In this document: piece by piece, positions 1-7,969 of the stretch
How positions within the stretch are numbered: position 1 is the first letter of the stretch
How the letters are laid out: the number at the start of each line of letters is the position of its first letter
Source: Natronocella acetinitrilica
Lineage (GTDB): Bacteria; Pseudomonadota; Gammaproteobacteria; Nitrococcales; Aquisalimonadaceae
NCBI RefSeq assembly: GCF_024170285.1
Contig: NZ_JALJXV010000008.1
Span: 237,755 to 301,754, forward strand
Length of the DNA: 64,000 bases
Direction: 5' to 3'
Notes under the pieces: model-generated
Database searches by the model: none
What the model was told of the DNA's origin: nothing
What the model saw: the letters and a program-made list of their open reading frames with translations, nothing else
Position numbers and translations under genes: made by a program

Positions 1-731
1 ACGCCGGATTGTCGAATAGAACCCAGGCGGGCGCTGTCACGCTCGCAGGTCACCATCAGAACGGGGACGGTGGGGTCGGAGCCGTGGTTGCGGATGTACT
101 CCACCAGGCGCTCGCCGTCCATTTCGGGCATGTTGTAATCGGTGACCACCAGATCAAAGCTTTGTTCCTGCAGCCGTTCCACCGCTGAGGCACCGTTGTC
201 GGCCTCCACCAGTTGCTCGACGCCCATCTGCCCCAGGGTGTTGCGCAGAAAACGCCGTGACAGGGCGCTGTCGTCGACAATGAGTACCCGGACATCCTCG
301 ACATCGGCGTGGTCCAGCTCTAGCCGCCTTGGCTCCAGATAGCTGAGGGTGTTGTCCAGGGCTAGGCGCAGCTCGTGGGCCCGGAATGGCTTTGGCAGAA
401 TGGCCATCACGCCGGACTGGCGGATCCCTTCCAGGTTGTGGGGGTGGCGCTCGCTGGAGACCAGCATGAACGGCACGTCACCGAGCCGGGGATCGCGTCG
501 CAGCTCGACCAGCAGGTCCGTACCGGTTCGATCGTCGAAGTACATGGCGCTTGCCACCAGGTCCGGCGGATTGATCCGCGCCCTGGTGATGGCGTCATCC
601 ACGGTGGCAGCGTCATCAATATGCGTGACGCCTGCTTCCCTCAGATGCTGGATGATGATCCTGCGCTGGGTGGAGGAGGGTTCTGCGAGCAGGATATTCA
701 GCTCGTGCAGATTGGGAGAGAGACCTGCCAT
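1..731 (-). CDS. Dual-receiver response regulator (3' end beyond window)
   Basis: The minus strand is open from an ATG at 731 to the left edge, giving 243 residues with no stop. An AGGAG lies just upstream of the start. The protein holds two CheY-like receiver domains, at about residues 12-128 and 147-243+. The second is canonical, with an acidic pair (D153, D154) and phosphoacceptor D198 in DLVVTDYNMPEMDG. The first is degenerate: the aligned segment reads DLVASAMYFDDRTG, so Ala62 replaces the phosphoacceptor Asp, although a Lys (114) in LPKPF remains. Both domains share an IRQSGV segment, which suggests internal duplication. Any output domain would lie outside the window. A role in chemotaxis-like or two-component signalling is inferred from the fold only. 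Confidence 0.85.
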   Translation of the reverse strand, partial: MAGLSPNLHELNILLAEPSSTQRRIIIQHLREAGVTHIDDAATVDDAITRARINPPDLVASAMYFDDRTGTDLLVELRRDPRLGDVPFMLVSSERHPHNLEGIRQSGVMAILPKPFRAHELRLALDNTLSYLEPRRLELDHADVEDVRVLIVDDSALSRRFLRNTLGQMGVEQLVEADNGASAVERLQEQSFDLVVTDYNMPEMDGERLVEYIRNHGSDPTVPVLMVTCERDSARLGSIRQSG

Positions 732-859
732 CTGGACGCGTAGACTCCTCTTCGCGTGGAATGCGTGCGATAGCAGTCTACAATGGCCGCCGACGACGAA
801 TTGAGAACCCGTTGGCGGCGCGGGATTCCCGATGACCAGTGTCGCTGCAGACTCCTTCG

Positions 860-1417
860 TCAGAGCCCTTCGTCAGGCGAAGGTGCATTGTCGTCCGGGT
901 TCGTGAATGGCGGGAATGCGGTCAGCTCGCGGCTGGCTTGGAAGTGGGCGAGGGCCCAGTGCACGGACGGAAAGGCGATTTCCCCTTTGGGGATGTCGTC
1001 CAGGCGGAACAGGCCCACTTCCTGGGATTCAGGGCCCGGCGCCACATCCGGGGTCTGGAGCCGCGCCCGGTAGATAAGCTGGACCTGACTGATGCGTGGG
1101 ATTGAGTAGATGCCCAGTAGCTGGTCGATGTCGAGCTGTGCGCGGGCTTCTTCCCAAGCTTCGCGAAGCGCCCCGGCGACGGGGGTTTCGCCAAGCTCCA
1201 GATACCCTGCGGGGAGAGTCCAGTAGCCGACGCGCGGCGGTATCGCGCGCCTGCAGAGCAGAATGCGGTCTTCCCAAGTGGCTACACTACCCACCACAAT
1301 CTTCGGGTTCTCATAGGCAACGTACCCACAGTTGTCGCAGATCAGTCGCTCGCGGTCGTCGTCTGTCGGGATGCGCCGGCTGAAGCGGGTGGGATCATTG
1401 GAAGGGCTTTTCGACAT
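860..1417 (-). CDS. NUDIX hydrolase with N-terminal zinc ribbon
   Basis: This 185-residue protein has a short zinc-ribbon-like start (CDNCGY near residue 28) followed by a NUDIX fold. The NUDIX box reads [21 protein letters not shown], so the catalytic REx2EE glutamates are present. The glycine normally found near the box end is replaced by Arg. Proteins of this layout hydrolyse nucleoside diphosphate derivatives such as ADP-ribose or NADH-type substrates, but the exact substrate cannot be read here. It is a single gene between the receiver protein and a divergent dehydrogenase. Start ATG 1417 is the only convincing one, though no strong Shine-Dalgarno precedes it. Confidence 0.85.
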   Translation of the reverse strand: MSKSPSNDPTRFSRRIPTDDDRERLICDNCGYVAYENPKIVVGSVATWEDRILLCRRAIPPRVGYWTLPAGYLELGETPVAGALREAWEEARAQLDIDQLLGIYSIPRISQVQLIYRARLQTPDVAPGPESQEVGLFRLDDIPKGEIAFPSVHWALAHFQASRELTAFPPFTNPDDNAPSPDEGL

Positions 1418-1514
1418 GGTAGGAGTCTATGGCGCTCTGCCGCTTGCAGGCAAATCCGCCTTACAGGCGCCTCCTGAATAACAACGGGGGTAACCCCACC
1501 ACTATGGAGTAGCA

Positions 1515-2480
1515 ATGATGACTAAACCCAAGGTCCTGGTGACCCGGCGTCTACCTGACGCCGTCTGCGAACGGCTGCGTCGCGATTATGAGCCGGAGTT
1601 CAACGTCGACGATCACGTATTCGGCGCCGATGAGCTGCTGCAGCGGGCCGAGGGCATGGACGCCATCATGCCGTGTCATACGGAGCACTTTACCGAGTCG
1701 GTGTTCGACCGGCTGCCAGCCAGCGTCAAGATTATCGCCAACTTTTCCGTCGGGGTGGATCACGTGAACCTGGAGTCCGCCCGCGCAAGGGGCGTGGTGG
1801 TGACCAATACCCCCGATGTGCTCTCCGATGCCACGGCAGAGATTGCCTTGCTGCTGGCCCTGGGGGCCGCGCGCCGGGCCAGCGAAGGCGAGCGCCTGGT
1901 GCGCAGCGGTGGCTGGACGGATTGGAGCCCCGCGTTCATGGTCGGGACACAGATGACCGGCAAGCGGGTTGGTATCGTCGGCATGGGCCGCGTCGGGCGC
2001 GCCGCCGCCAGCCGATTCCGTGGCTTCGACATGACCGTGCACTACCATAACCGCCGACAGCTTGACCCGGTGGAGGAGCAGGGCGCGATCTTTCATGCGT
2101 CCCTTGATGATCTGCTGTCGGTCGCCGATTTTCTGTCACTGCATTGCCCGGCAACCCCGGAGAGCAAGGGCCTCCTGAACGCAGAGCGAATCGCCCGGCT
2201 GCCCTCGGGTGCCGTCGTCGTCAATACGGCGCGCGGAGCGCTGGTCGATGACGACGCGCTGCTGGATGCCCTGCGCTCGGGGCATGTAGCGGCTGCTGGT
2301 CTCGACGTCTTTAACGGCGAACCTGGTGGCGATCCCCGCTATCGGGAACTCGACAACGTGTTCCTGCTGCCGCATATCGGCAGTGCGACGCGTGAGACCC
2401 GGGATGCCATGGGCTTTCGTGCACTTGATAATCTTGATGCCTACTTCGCTGGCCGCGAACCAGGTGACCGCGTTGCCTGA
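1515..2480 (+). CDS. D-2-hydroxyacid dehydrogenase (glyoxylate/hydroxypyruvate reductase type)
   Basis: The 321-residue product is a complete D-isomer-specific 2-hydroxyacid dehydrogenase. A Rossmann NAD(P) motif GMGRVG lies at residues 156-161. The catalytic triad is visible as Arg240 (NTARGALV), Glu269 (GLDVFNGEP) and His287 (LLPHIGSAT). Length and motif spacing match the GyaR/GhrB group, which reduces glyoxylate or hydroxypyruvate to glycolate or D-glycerate in the cytosol. The start is ATG 1515 or the adjacent ATG 1518, with GGAG at 1506-1509. It is divergent from the NUDIX gene. Substrate preference (glyoxylate, hydroxypyruvate or another 2-oxoacid) is not decidable from sequence. Confidence 0.88.
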   Translation: MMTKPKVLVTRRLPDAVCERLRRDYEPEFNVDDHVFGADELLQRAEGMDAIMPCHTEHFTESVFDRLPASVKIIANFSVGVDHVNLESARARGVVVTNTPDVLSDATAEIALLLALGAARRASEGERLVRSGGWTDWSPAFMVGTQMTGKRVGIVGMGRVGRAAASRFRGFDMTVHYHNRRQLDPVEEQGAIFHASLDDLLSVADFLSLHCPATPESKGLLNAERIARLPSGAVVVNTARGALVDDDALLDALRSGHVAAAGLDVFNGEPGGDPRYRELDNVFLLPHIGSATRETRDAMGFRALDNLDAYFAGREPGDRVA

Positions 2481-2572
2481 TGGCCCTCGGTGGTGCACTG
2501 GAACAACCTGTGCGCAAGTTGGGTCTGTTAACCTGATAACCGGGACATGATCGCGCCCCTTGCGGTCATGCG

Positions 2573-3187
2573 GTGGCTTTGATCTGGACTAGCGTGGACA
2601 TCGATCTGGAACCGGAATTAAGACGACGACTGGGGTCAGCGGATCGCAATGGTCGGGTGGGTGGCATGCGTCACCTGTCACCGGACTCGCTGACTCCCTC
2701 CGCCGTCCTGGTGCCGGTTCTGCAGCGGAATGATGGATACGCGATGTTGCTGACGCGACGAAGCCAGCGCATGCGTGATCATGCCGGGCAGATCGCCTTC
2801 CCCGGCGGCCGTATGGAGGTCGATGACCGCACGTCCCGGGAAACTGCCCTCCGGGAGGCCCACGAGGAGATCGGCCTGCCGCCCCAGCGCGTGCAGATCG
2901 TCGGGCGGCTGATGCCTTACTACACGGTAACGGGCTATCTCATCCACCCCTGGGTTGGTCTGATTCGCGAGCCGCCACCCTGGCGTCCGAATGCCGCTGA
3001 AGTAGACGAGATCTTCGAGGTACCGGTGACGTTTCTTCTTGATGCACGCAATCACAGCGTGGAAACGGTGGAGCGCGACGGGCATCGGTACAAGATCTAC
3101 GCAATGCCCTATGGGGGCTACCACATCTGGGGCGCGACGGCTGGCATCATTCATCAGCTCTATCAGTTGTTGCGCACGGATCTCTGA
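2573..3187 (+). CDS. nudL: CoA pyrophosphatase, NUDIX family
   Basis: This 204-residue NUDIX protein carries the signature that marks coenzyme A diphosphatases, LLTRRSQRMRDHAGQIAFPGG, running into the NUDIX box with REAHEEIGL. Family members cut CoA or oxidised CoA to 3',5'-ADP and 4'-phosphopantetheine, which controls CoA quality. The start is GTG 2573, and a later GTG near 2594 is possible because no strong ribosome binding site is visible. It precedes an amidotransferase gene by 25 bp, so the two may be co-transcribed. Confidence 0.85.
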   Translation: MALIWTSVDIDLEPELRRRLGSADRNGRVGGMRHLSPDSLTPSAVLVPVLQRNDGYAMLLTRRSQRMRDHAGQIAFPGGRMEVDDRTSRETALREAHEEIGLPPQRVQIVGRLMPYYTVTGYLIHPWVGLIREPPPWRPNAAEVDEIFEVPVTFLLDARNHSVETVERDGHRYKIYAMPYGGYHIWGATAGIIHQLYQLLRTDL

Positions 3188-3212
3188 CCAGTGTCCGGCT
3201 TGATATCCAATC

Positions 3213-4010
3213 ATGTGTGAATTGCTCGGCATGAGTGCCAATGTTCCTACCGATATCTGCTTCAGCTTCACCGGGCTGATGCAGCGGGGAGGGCACACCG
3301 GGCCCCATCGTGACGGCTGGGGTATCGCCTTCTACGAGGATGGTGGCTGCAGGATGTTCCACGATCCCCGTCCCAGCGCCCAATCGGAAGTCGCGGAGCT
3401 GATCCAGCGCTACTCCATCAAGAGTTGCAATGTCATCTGCCATATCCGCCAGGCCACCCACGGCCGGGTCGCACTGGAGAACACGCATCCTTTCCAGCGG
3501 GAACTGTGGGGGCGACCCTGGACGTTCGCGCACAATGGCAAGCTCAAAGGCGTCAAGCGCCTGCCTCTGGGTCATTACCGCCCCATCGGCACCACCGACA
3601 GCGAGCACGCGTTCTGCTGGCTGCTGAGCCAGCTCCGCGATCGTCACGAGCGCCCGCCCGCGAGATCGACCACCCGCTGGCGCAGTATTGCCCGTTTGTG
3701 CCGGCAACTGGGCGAGATGGGTACCTTTAACATGCTGTTGAGTGATGGGCAGCAACTCTACGCCTACTGCAGCACGCACCTGTCATGGCTGACTCGTCGC
3801 GCTCCGTTTGGCATGGCCCAGCTGCTGGACGCCGAGGTGCAGGTGGATTTCCAGACCGTGACCACTCCCGACGACGTGGTCACGGTGATCGCCACCCAGC
3901 CGCTGACCAGCAATGAGACCTGGAACACCATCAGCCCCGGCGCACTCGTGATATTCCGGGAAGGGGAAGCGACAGAAATCGACACGCGGCAGATCCGCGC
4001 CATTCGTTAG
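3213..4010 (+). CDS. yafJ: Class II glutamine amidotransferase, YafJ type
   Basis: The product (265 residues) begins MCELLGMSAN, placing the Ntn nucleophile Cys at position 2 after Met removal, which fixes the start at 3213. Further family marks are HRDGWGIAFYEDGG, the FAHNGKLKG loop and the GTTDSEHAF segment that shapes the glutamine pocket. It is a stand-alone glutaminase-type domain without an attached synthase. The YafJ group is widespread but its acceptor is not established. It sits 11 bp before an acyltransferase gene and is probably in the same transcript. Confidence 0.85.
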   Translation: MCELLGMSANVPTDICFSFTGLMQRGGHTGPHRDGWGIAFYEDGGCRMFHDPRPSAQSEVAELIQRYSIKSCNVICHIRQATHGRVALENTHPFQRELWGRPWTFAHNGKLKGVKRLPLGHYRPIGTTDSEHAFCWLLSQLRDRHERPPARSTTRWRSIARLCRQLGEMGTFNMLLSDGQQLYAYCSTHLSWLTRRAPFGMAQLLDAEVQVDFQTVTTPDDVVTVIATQPLTSNETWNTISPGALVIFREGEATEIDTRQIRAIR

Positions 4011-4021
4011 GGAGATCAGGG

Positions 4022-4783
4022 ATGGCGTGGTTGCTGGGTGCGCTGTGGCGGCTTGTGCGGATCGTCGATTTTCTCATATTCACCCTGGTTGCATGGCTGT
4101 TGTCCTGGCTGGCAGGACGCAATGGCTCAACCTGGTTCCGGCCGCTGTTCCGCGCCTGGTGCAGATCCTTCGTGGCCGCCCTGGGCGTTGATCTACGGCT
4201 GCATCAGCGTTATCCGGGGTGGCTGCCGCCGCAGTTCGTACTGGTATCCAATCACCCCTCGGCACTGGAGGACGTCGGCGTGCCCGCGCTGTTCGACGTG
4301 GATTCGCTGGCCAAGGGGCAGGTGGTTGATTGGTGGTGGGTGGGGCGTCTTGCCTGTGCAGCCGGAACGCTGTTCGTCGATCGCGACGACGCCGATAGCC
4401 GGCAGCGCGCGGTAGAAGACATGGTTGCCCGGCTGGATTCCGGGCGGAGTATCGCGGTTTATCCCGAGGGTGGCTGCAAGGGGCGACGTGTGCAGCCACG
4501 TTTCCACCTGGGCGCCTTCGAGGCCAGCATGCGAACCGGTGTGCCCATCTTGCCTGTGCTGCTGCACTACGAGGCGCAAGCCGATTTCGAATGGCAGGGC
4601 CAGCCCCTGCTGTTGAAGATCTGGCAGATTGCCAGCAGCCGCAACCGCACGGCGCATATCCATGTGTTTGCGCCCATGCAGCCTGGTGACTACAAAGACG
4701 CACGGCAGTTTCGGGATGCCGTGCACGCCAGGTATATGGAATGGCAGGCGCGCTTTCTGGATCAAGCAGACAATGGTGTATAA
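4022..4783 (+). CDS. 1-acylglycerol-3-phosphate O-acyltransferase family protein (PlsC-like)
   Basis: This 253-residue protein has an N-terminal hydrophobic segment (about residues 10-35) and a PlsC/LPLAT domain. The acyltransferase block I reads SNHPSALEDVG, so the residue five after His is Glu and the Asp is one position later than in the usual NHx4D. Block III is visible as VYPEGG. The family transfers an acyl chain to lysophosphatidic acid or related lipids at the inner membrane. GGAG precedes ATG 4022. It could also be a tafazzin-like remodelling enzyme. I am sure of the family and not of the substrate. Confidence 0.8.
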   Translation: MAWLLGALWRLVRIVDFLIFTLVAWLLSWLAGRNGSTWFRPLFRAWCRSFVAALGVDLRLHQRYPGWLPPQFVLVSNHPSALEDVGVPALFDVDSLAKGQVVDWWWVGRLACAAGTLFVDRDDADSRQRAVEDMVARLDSGRSIAVYPEGGCKGRRVQPRFHLGAFEASMRTGVPILPVLLHYEAQADFEWQGQPLLLKIWQIASSRNRTAHIHVFAPMQPGDYKDARQFRDAVHARYMEWQARFLDQADNGV

Positions 4784-4850
4784 AGGCCCGATCGCGCGCG
4801 TCGAATATCAGCAGGCAAGTGATTGTTTCCCATGCGATGCTGTCAGCCGA

Positions 4851-4856
4851 TATACT
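4851..4856 (+). promoter_or_regulatory. Candidate -10 box upstream of the L,D-transpeptidase gene
   Basis: The gap 4784-4908 contains TATACT at 4851-4856, about 53 bp before the transpeptidase ATG. No good -35 hexamer is seen at the usual 16-18 bp spacing, so this is a weak sigma-70-like candidate. Confidence 0.3.
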
Positions 4857-4908
4857 GGGTCGACTCTGGTTCGAGGCGCCTTTGGCGTCATCTGATGCGG
4901 GAAATAAC

Positions 4909-5961
4909 ATGAAACGCAGACATGCATGCATTTTGCTCGCCGGCACCGTGGCCGCGCCGTCGCTGTTGATCAGCGCGAAAGCGGTTGCTGACGATCAGCT
5001 GGAAGGTGCTGATCTTGAAGGTGGAGAAGACGTCGCCGAGGTCGTCATGCGCAACGTTTACCCGCTGCCACCGCGGGATGTAGACGTGATCGGTGAAGTG
5101 CAAGTGGTGCGCGCACGCCGGGAAGACACGGTGCTGGACATCGGTCGACGCTACGGAATTGGCTTCGAGGCGATGCGCATGGCCAACCCGGGAATCGATC
5201 TCTGGATTCCGGGAGAGGGCACCGAGATCGTTGTGCCCACCCGGTTCATCCTGCCGCCAGTCCCCCGCGAGGGCCTGGTGATCAATCTTCCGGAAATGCG
5301 CATGTTCTACTATCCGGCGGCGCGCTCTGGCCAGGCTCGCGTTGTCGAGACCTACGCCATCAGCATCGGGCGGCAGGATTGGGCGACACCGGTGGGGACG
5401 ACGCGGGTCACCAATCGTATCGAGAACCCGGTCTGGTATCCGCCGGCCTCGGTGCGCGAGCGTGTCCTCAAGGAAGACGGTATCGAGTTGCCGCGTCGGG
5501 TCGAACCCGGCCCGGACAACCCGCTGGGTGACTACGCCATCGGCCTCGATATCCCGGGATATTTCATCCACGGCACGAATCGCCCCTATGGCGTCGGCAT
5601 GCGTGCCAGTGCGGGGTGTATCCGCATGTATCCCGAGGATATCGCCTCGCTGGTGTATCGCCTGCCCGTGGGCACCGCAGTTCGGATCATCAATGAACCC
5701 TACAAGGCTGGCTGGATGGCCGGTGATCTATTCGTGCAGGCTTTTCCGGCCCTCGAGGAAGAACGGGCTAAGCGCGAGGCAGAGCGTTACTCCGGAGCCG
5801 TGCGGACGGTAGCCCGCGCCCTGGAGAACCGCCCTGGCAGGATCAGCTACGATCGGCTGAAGTCCGTCGTGGAGGGGCCTAACGGCATGCTGGTCCGCAT
5901 CTCTCGTGATACCGATACTGCTGGTTTGGCGGAGCGGGGGATTGTCGGCTCGCAAACCTGA
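4909..5961 (+). CDS. L,D-transpeptidase (ErfK/YbiS/YcfS/YnhG family), exported
   Basis: The product from ATG 4909 is 350 residues with a Sec signal peptide (MKRRHACILLAGTVAAPSLL, cleavage near ADD). A LysM-like segment follows (LDIGRRYGIGFEAMRMANPG). The YkuD catalytic domain has His221 in IHGTNRPYGVG and the nucleophile Cys237 in SAGCIRM. This matches the E. coli enzymes that attach the C-terminal lysine of Braun lipoprotein to peptidoglycan. An upstream in-frame extension exists, but it would bury the signal peptide. The gene faces an Lpp-like lipoprotein gene whose last residue is lysine, so a functional link is likely. A bidirectional terminator separates them. Confidence 0.9.
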   Translation: MKRRHACILLAGTVAAPSLLISAKAVADDQLEGADLEGGEDVAEVVMRNVYPLPPRDVDVIGEVQVVRARREDTVLDIGRRYGIGFEAMRMANPGIDLWIPGEGTEIVVPTRFILPPVPREGLVINLPEMRMFYYPAARSGQARVVETYAISIGRQDWATPVGTTRVTNRIENPVWYPPASVRERVLKEDGIELPRRVEPGPDNPLGDYAIGLDIPGYFIHGTNRPYGVGMRASAGCIRMYPEDIASLVYRLPVGTAVRIINEPYKAGWMAGDLFVQAFPALEEERAKREAERYSGAVRTVARALENRPGRISYDRLKSVVEGPNGMLVRISRDTDTAGLAERGIVGSQT

Positions 5962-6003
5962 TTGCCATGAGCGGTTCGTAATTTTTCAGTTTTGTGCAGG
6001 CAT

Positions 6004-6037
6004 AAAAAAACCCCGCTCAGAAAGCGGGGTTTTTTTT
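6004..6037. terminator. Bidirectional intrinsic terminator
   Basis: A perfect 7-bp stem (CCCCGCT at 6011-6017, AGCGGGG at 6023-6029) is flanked by seven A on the left and eight T on the right. It can stop transcription from the transpeptidase on the plus strand and from the lipoprotein on the minus strand. Confidence 0.93.
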
Positions 6038-6052
6038 GAGCGCGAATGCGCC

Positions 6053-6346
6053 TTACTTGGCCATGGAGCGCTCGAACATCCGGTCGATCTTCTCGTCCAG
6101 TTCTTCGATGCGCTGCTGGTTGCGGTTGGACTGATACTGGGCAGCGCGAGCAGTGCCGTCAGCATCCAGAGCAAGATCACGCGCTTCGTTGGCAACAGCC
6201 AGTGCTTCTTCGGCAGTGGCCTGTGCGTCCTGCACCATCATCATCATTTCGTCTTCTTCGCTGGCGGTGGAGGCGCAGCCGACCACAAAGGCCATGGAGG
6301 CACCCAGGGCGGAAACCTTCAGCAGATTTTTAAGATTGTCGGACAT
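6053..6346 (-). CDS. lpp: Lpp-like outer membrane lipoprotein
   Basis: This 97-residue protein has a lipoprotein signal (lipobox FVVGC, Cys24) followed by a long alpha-helical region rich in Ala and Glu with heptad spacing, and it ends in Lys97. In Braun-type lipoproteins the helix trimerises and the terminal Lys is joined to meso-diaminopimelate in peptidoglycan. Residues after the lipobox (STASEED) do not begin with Asp at +2, which favours the outer membrane. AGGAG lies 10 bp upstream of the ATG. It is longer than the 78-residue E. coli Lpp and carries a Met-rich patch (EDEMMMMVQD). The Lpp/OprI-like role is inferred from architecture and from the neighbouring L,D-transpeptidase. Confidence 0.8.
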   Translation of the reverse strand: MSDNLKNLLKVSALGASMAFVVGCASTASEEDEMMMMVQDAQATAEEALAVANEARDLALDADGTARAAQYQSNRNQQRIEELDEKIDRMFERSMAK

Positions 6347-6407
6347 TGTGGAAATCTCCTTTCACTGGTGTTGTCGTGCCGAACTCCATGAACGGCAACA
6401 GGGCATC

Positions 6408-6413
6408 ATTCTA
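6408..6413 (-). promoter_or_regulatory. Candidate -10 box of the Lpp-like gene
   Basis: On the minus strand TAGAAT (complement of 6408-6413) lies about 60 bp before the start codon. An AT-rich TTTAAA sits 16 bp further upstream as a poor -35. The spacing is plausible but the match is weak. Confidence 0.35.
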
Positions 6414-6541
6414 GGCAGGTTATCGGCGATTTAAAAGCGCTGTGGTGTCGCCACTTTGGAACAATTGCCAGGAACAGATTTTTACAGACGCTAATTCACC
6501 AGAATACGGACCAGGGCCTACTCGGAGGAACTGGCGTATCA

Positions 6542-7105
6542 CTATCGAACGATCACGCGTGTTCCAATTCCAACATAGCTGATCAGTTCGTCCATTTCCT
6601 CGTCGGTGAGTGCGACGCAGCCCCGCGTCCAGTTTGCGCGGCGGTGTAAATCCACATCGGCCTTGCCGAGTCCGTGAATGCCGATGTTGCCCCCAAGGCT
6701 AGTGGTTTGCGGTGGCAGCCGCTGATCCCGGTAGGCTTCTGCCACATCAAGAAACTCGTCCAGGGACATTCGCCCACCGGAGTAGGCACGGCGCGCGTGC
6801 TGGAACGTCGGATAGTCGAGGCCCAGGAAGATGTGGAACTGGCTTTCCTTGTTGACCCAGCTGATCCGGAACTCGCCGAGCGGCGTCTTGTTGTCGCCGC
6901 GTACGCGATCTTCCGCCGCGCCACCGCGACCAAGGGCGACATGTTCAAAGCTGCGGACGCGTTCTTCGCCACGATACAGTTCCAGCATCTGCCGCTGGGT
7001 ATCGATCAGTACCCAGTGACTGTCGTGCTCGGCATGGACTGTGGGGGCGAACAGGGCAAGTAGCAGTGCTGCAATGACAATGCCAAGGAGATTGATCCGT
7101 TTCAT
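6542..7105 (-). CDS. L,D-transpeptidase family protein (second copy)
   Basis: The 187-residue product has a signal peptide (MKRINLLGIVIAALLLALF, cleavage after VHA) and a compact YkuD domain with His144 (IGIHGLG) and catalytic Cys163 (NWTRGCVAL). It has no LysM or other wall-binding module, unlike the first transpeptidase 600 bp away. Such stand-alone exported YkuD proteins form 3-3 crosslinks or attach proteins to peptidoglycan, and some act as amidases. Its start overlaps the stop of the glutaredoxin-like gene (ATGA), so the two are translationally coupled on the minus strand. Confidence 0.88.
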   Translation of the reverse strand: MKRINLLGIVIAALLLALFAPTVHAEHDSHWVLIDTQRQMLELYRGEERVRSFEHVALGRGGAAEDRVRGDNKTPLGEFRISWVNKESQFHIFLGLDYPTFQHARRAYSGGRMSLDEFLDVAEAYRDQRLPPQTTSLGGNIGIHGLGKADVDLHRRANWTRGCVALTDEEMDELISYVGIGTRVIVR

Positions 7106-7368
7106 TTTTCGTTTTCCATCGGGTAGTCGGTTCGAGTCAGGCGGGCCACATCGGCGTGATCGAAGGGCCAGCAGAGTTCGTCCATGCCGCCAACACGCTT
7201 CAGCACGGGTATTCGCGTGCCGTAACGTTGGAGCAACGCCTCATCATGCACAATGTCCACTTCCTGCACCGTGACGTATTCCGCTTTAACGGTCTCGCTC
7301 ACGATGCGCGCCGCGTCTTCGCAGAGGTGGCATCCATCGGTGCCATATAACAGCAATTGCAGACTCAT
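7102..7368 (-). CDS. Glutaredoxin-like protein (DUF836 type)
   Basis: From ATG 7368, which has GGGAG upstream, the protein is 88 residues with a thioredoxin fold and a CxxC motif (residues 13-16, CHLC) right after the first strand. It also has the cis-Pro segment TRIPVLKR. A longer in-frame start at 7446 is less likely because it lacks a ribosome binding site. Small DUF836 glutaredoxin-like proteins are presumed thiol reductases, but the partner is unknown. It is the first gene of a pair with the L,D-transpeptidase. Confidence 0.8.
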   Translation of the reverse strand: MSLQLLLYGTDGCHLCEDAARIVSETVKAEYVTVQEVDIVHDEALLQRYGTRIPVLKRVGGMDELCWPFDHADVARLTRTDYPMENEK

Positions 7369-7500
7369 GCGTCTCCCGCGGACTGGTGTTTCGGCGCCTG
7401 TAGGGCGGTATACTGCTCCGCCGTTGGACGTGGCCCTGGCTGGCAACAGCTATGATTCGGCATTTCTATCATCCTTTCAAGCGATTAGCCAGTTTTTCTC

Positions 7501-7557
7501 ATGTTGGATAGACGATTTTCCGTAGCCCCGATGGTGGAATGTACTGAGAGAAAATAA
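7501..7557 (+). pseudogene. Orphan 5' fragment of a second dusA copy
   Basis: From ATG 7501 the frame encodes MLDRRFSVAPMVECTE and stops after 18 codons. This is the start of tRNA-dihydrouridine synthase A, equivalent to residues 12-23 of the intact dusA at 8460. The homology ends abruptly near 7547, where the DNA becomes AT-rich. It is best read as the original dusA N-terminus separated from the rest of the gene by an insertion. Confidence 0.75.
7513..7547 (+). repeat. Putative attL-like direct repeat within dusA sequence
   Basis: This 35-bp stretch matches 8493-8527 at 28 of 35 positions, with an exact 12-bp core GTAGCCCCGATG at 7522-7533 and 8502-8513. The repeats bracket about 980 bp. 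The 5' part of dusA is an established integration site for a family of tyrosine-recombinase islands and prophages. Confidence 0.65.
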
Positions 7558-7760
7558 AAGACGGTCTCGAACATGTGGTTATGTTTTAAATATATGATTT
7601 AGTGAGAAAAAATATAGAAAAGTATATAAGTCCGAAGAGGCAGTCAGAATCCGTTGATATTGAAGAAAATATTTCATGTCTATCGGAACGGGTTGGACAG
7701 AATAATAATAAAAGCCCATCAAATCATAAACTTATGATAGGTGCGTTCAATTTTCTGGTG
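7548..7760. other. AT-rich island remnant without recognisable gene
   Basis: The sequence becomes strongly AT-rich right after the dusA fragment, unlike the GC-rich flanks. An open frame of 63 codons (7602-7793, plus strand) has no recognisable homology and no good ribosome binding site. I see only signs of foreign origin here. Confidence 0.6.
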
Positions 7761-7969
7761 GTGGAGAAGGTTGGGTGGTTTCGTTACGGTTGAGCCTGCG
7801 GTTGCGGAACCAGGTGTCCCCAAAAGTCACAGATGTCCCTTGGGGACCTGCCCCAGGAAGCGTAGGCATCGACCCATCGGGTCCAGGCAAGCGTCCTCGT
7901 TCCATGCTGACGTATGGAGTGTAGGAACCTTGAGCCTGCAGTCGCCGGCCCTATTCGGTTTCCATCTCT
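7761..7969. other. Non-coding remnant between the two dusA ends
   Basis: Nothing codes convincingly here. There is a short inverted repeat GTCCCC...GGGGAC around 7819-7846 and an imperfect direct repeat TTGAGCCTGC near 7790 and 7929. This looks like the decayed interior of the inserted element. Confidence 0.4.

Noticed and set aside
7602..7793. Possible 63-codon gene in the AT-rich part of the dusA scar
   Set aside because: It has no ribosome binding site and no homology I can see. The long frame is expected by chance in such a short AT-rich stretch, so I list the region as a remnant only.
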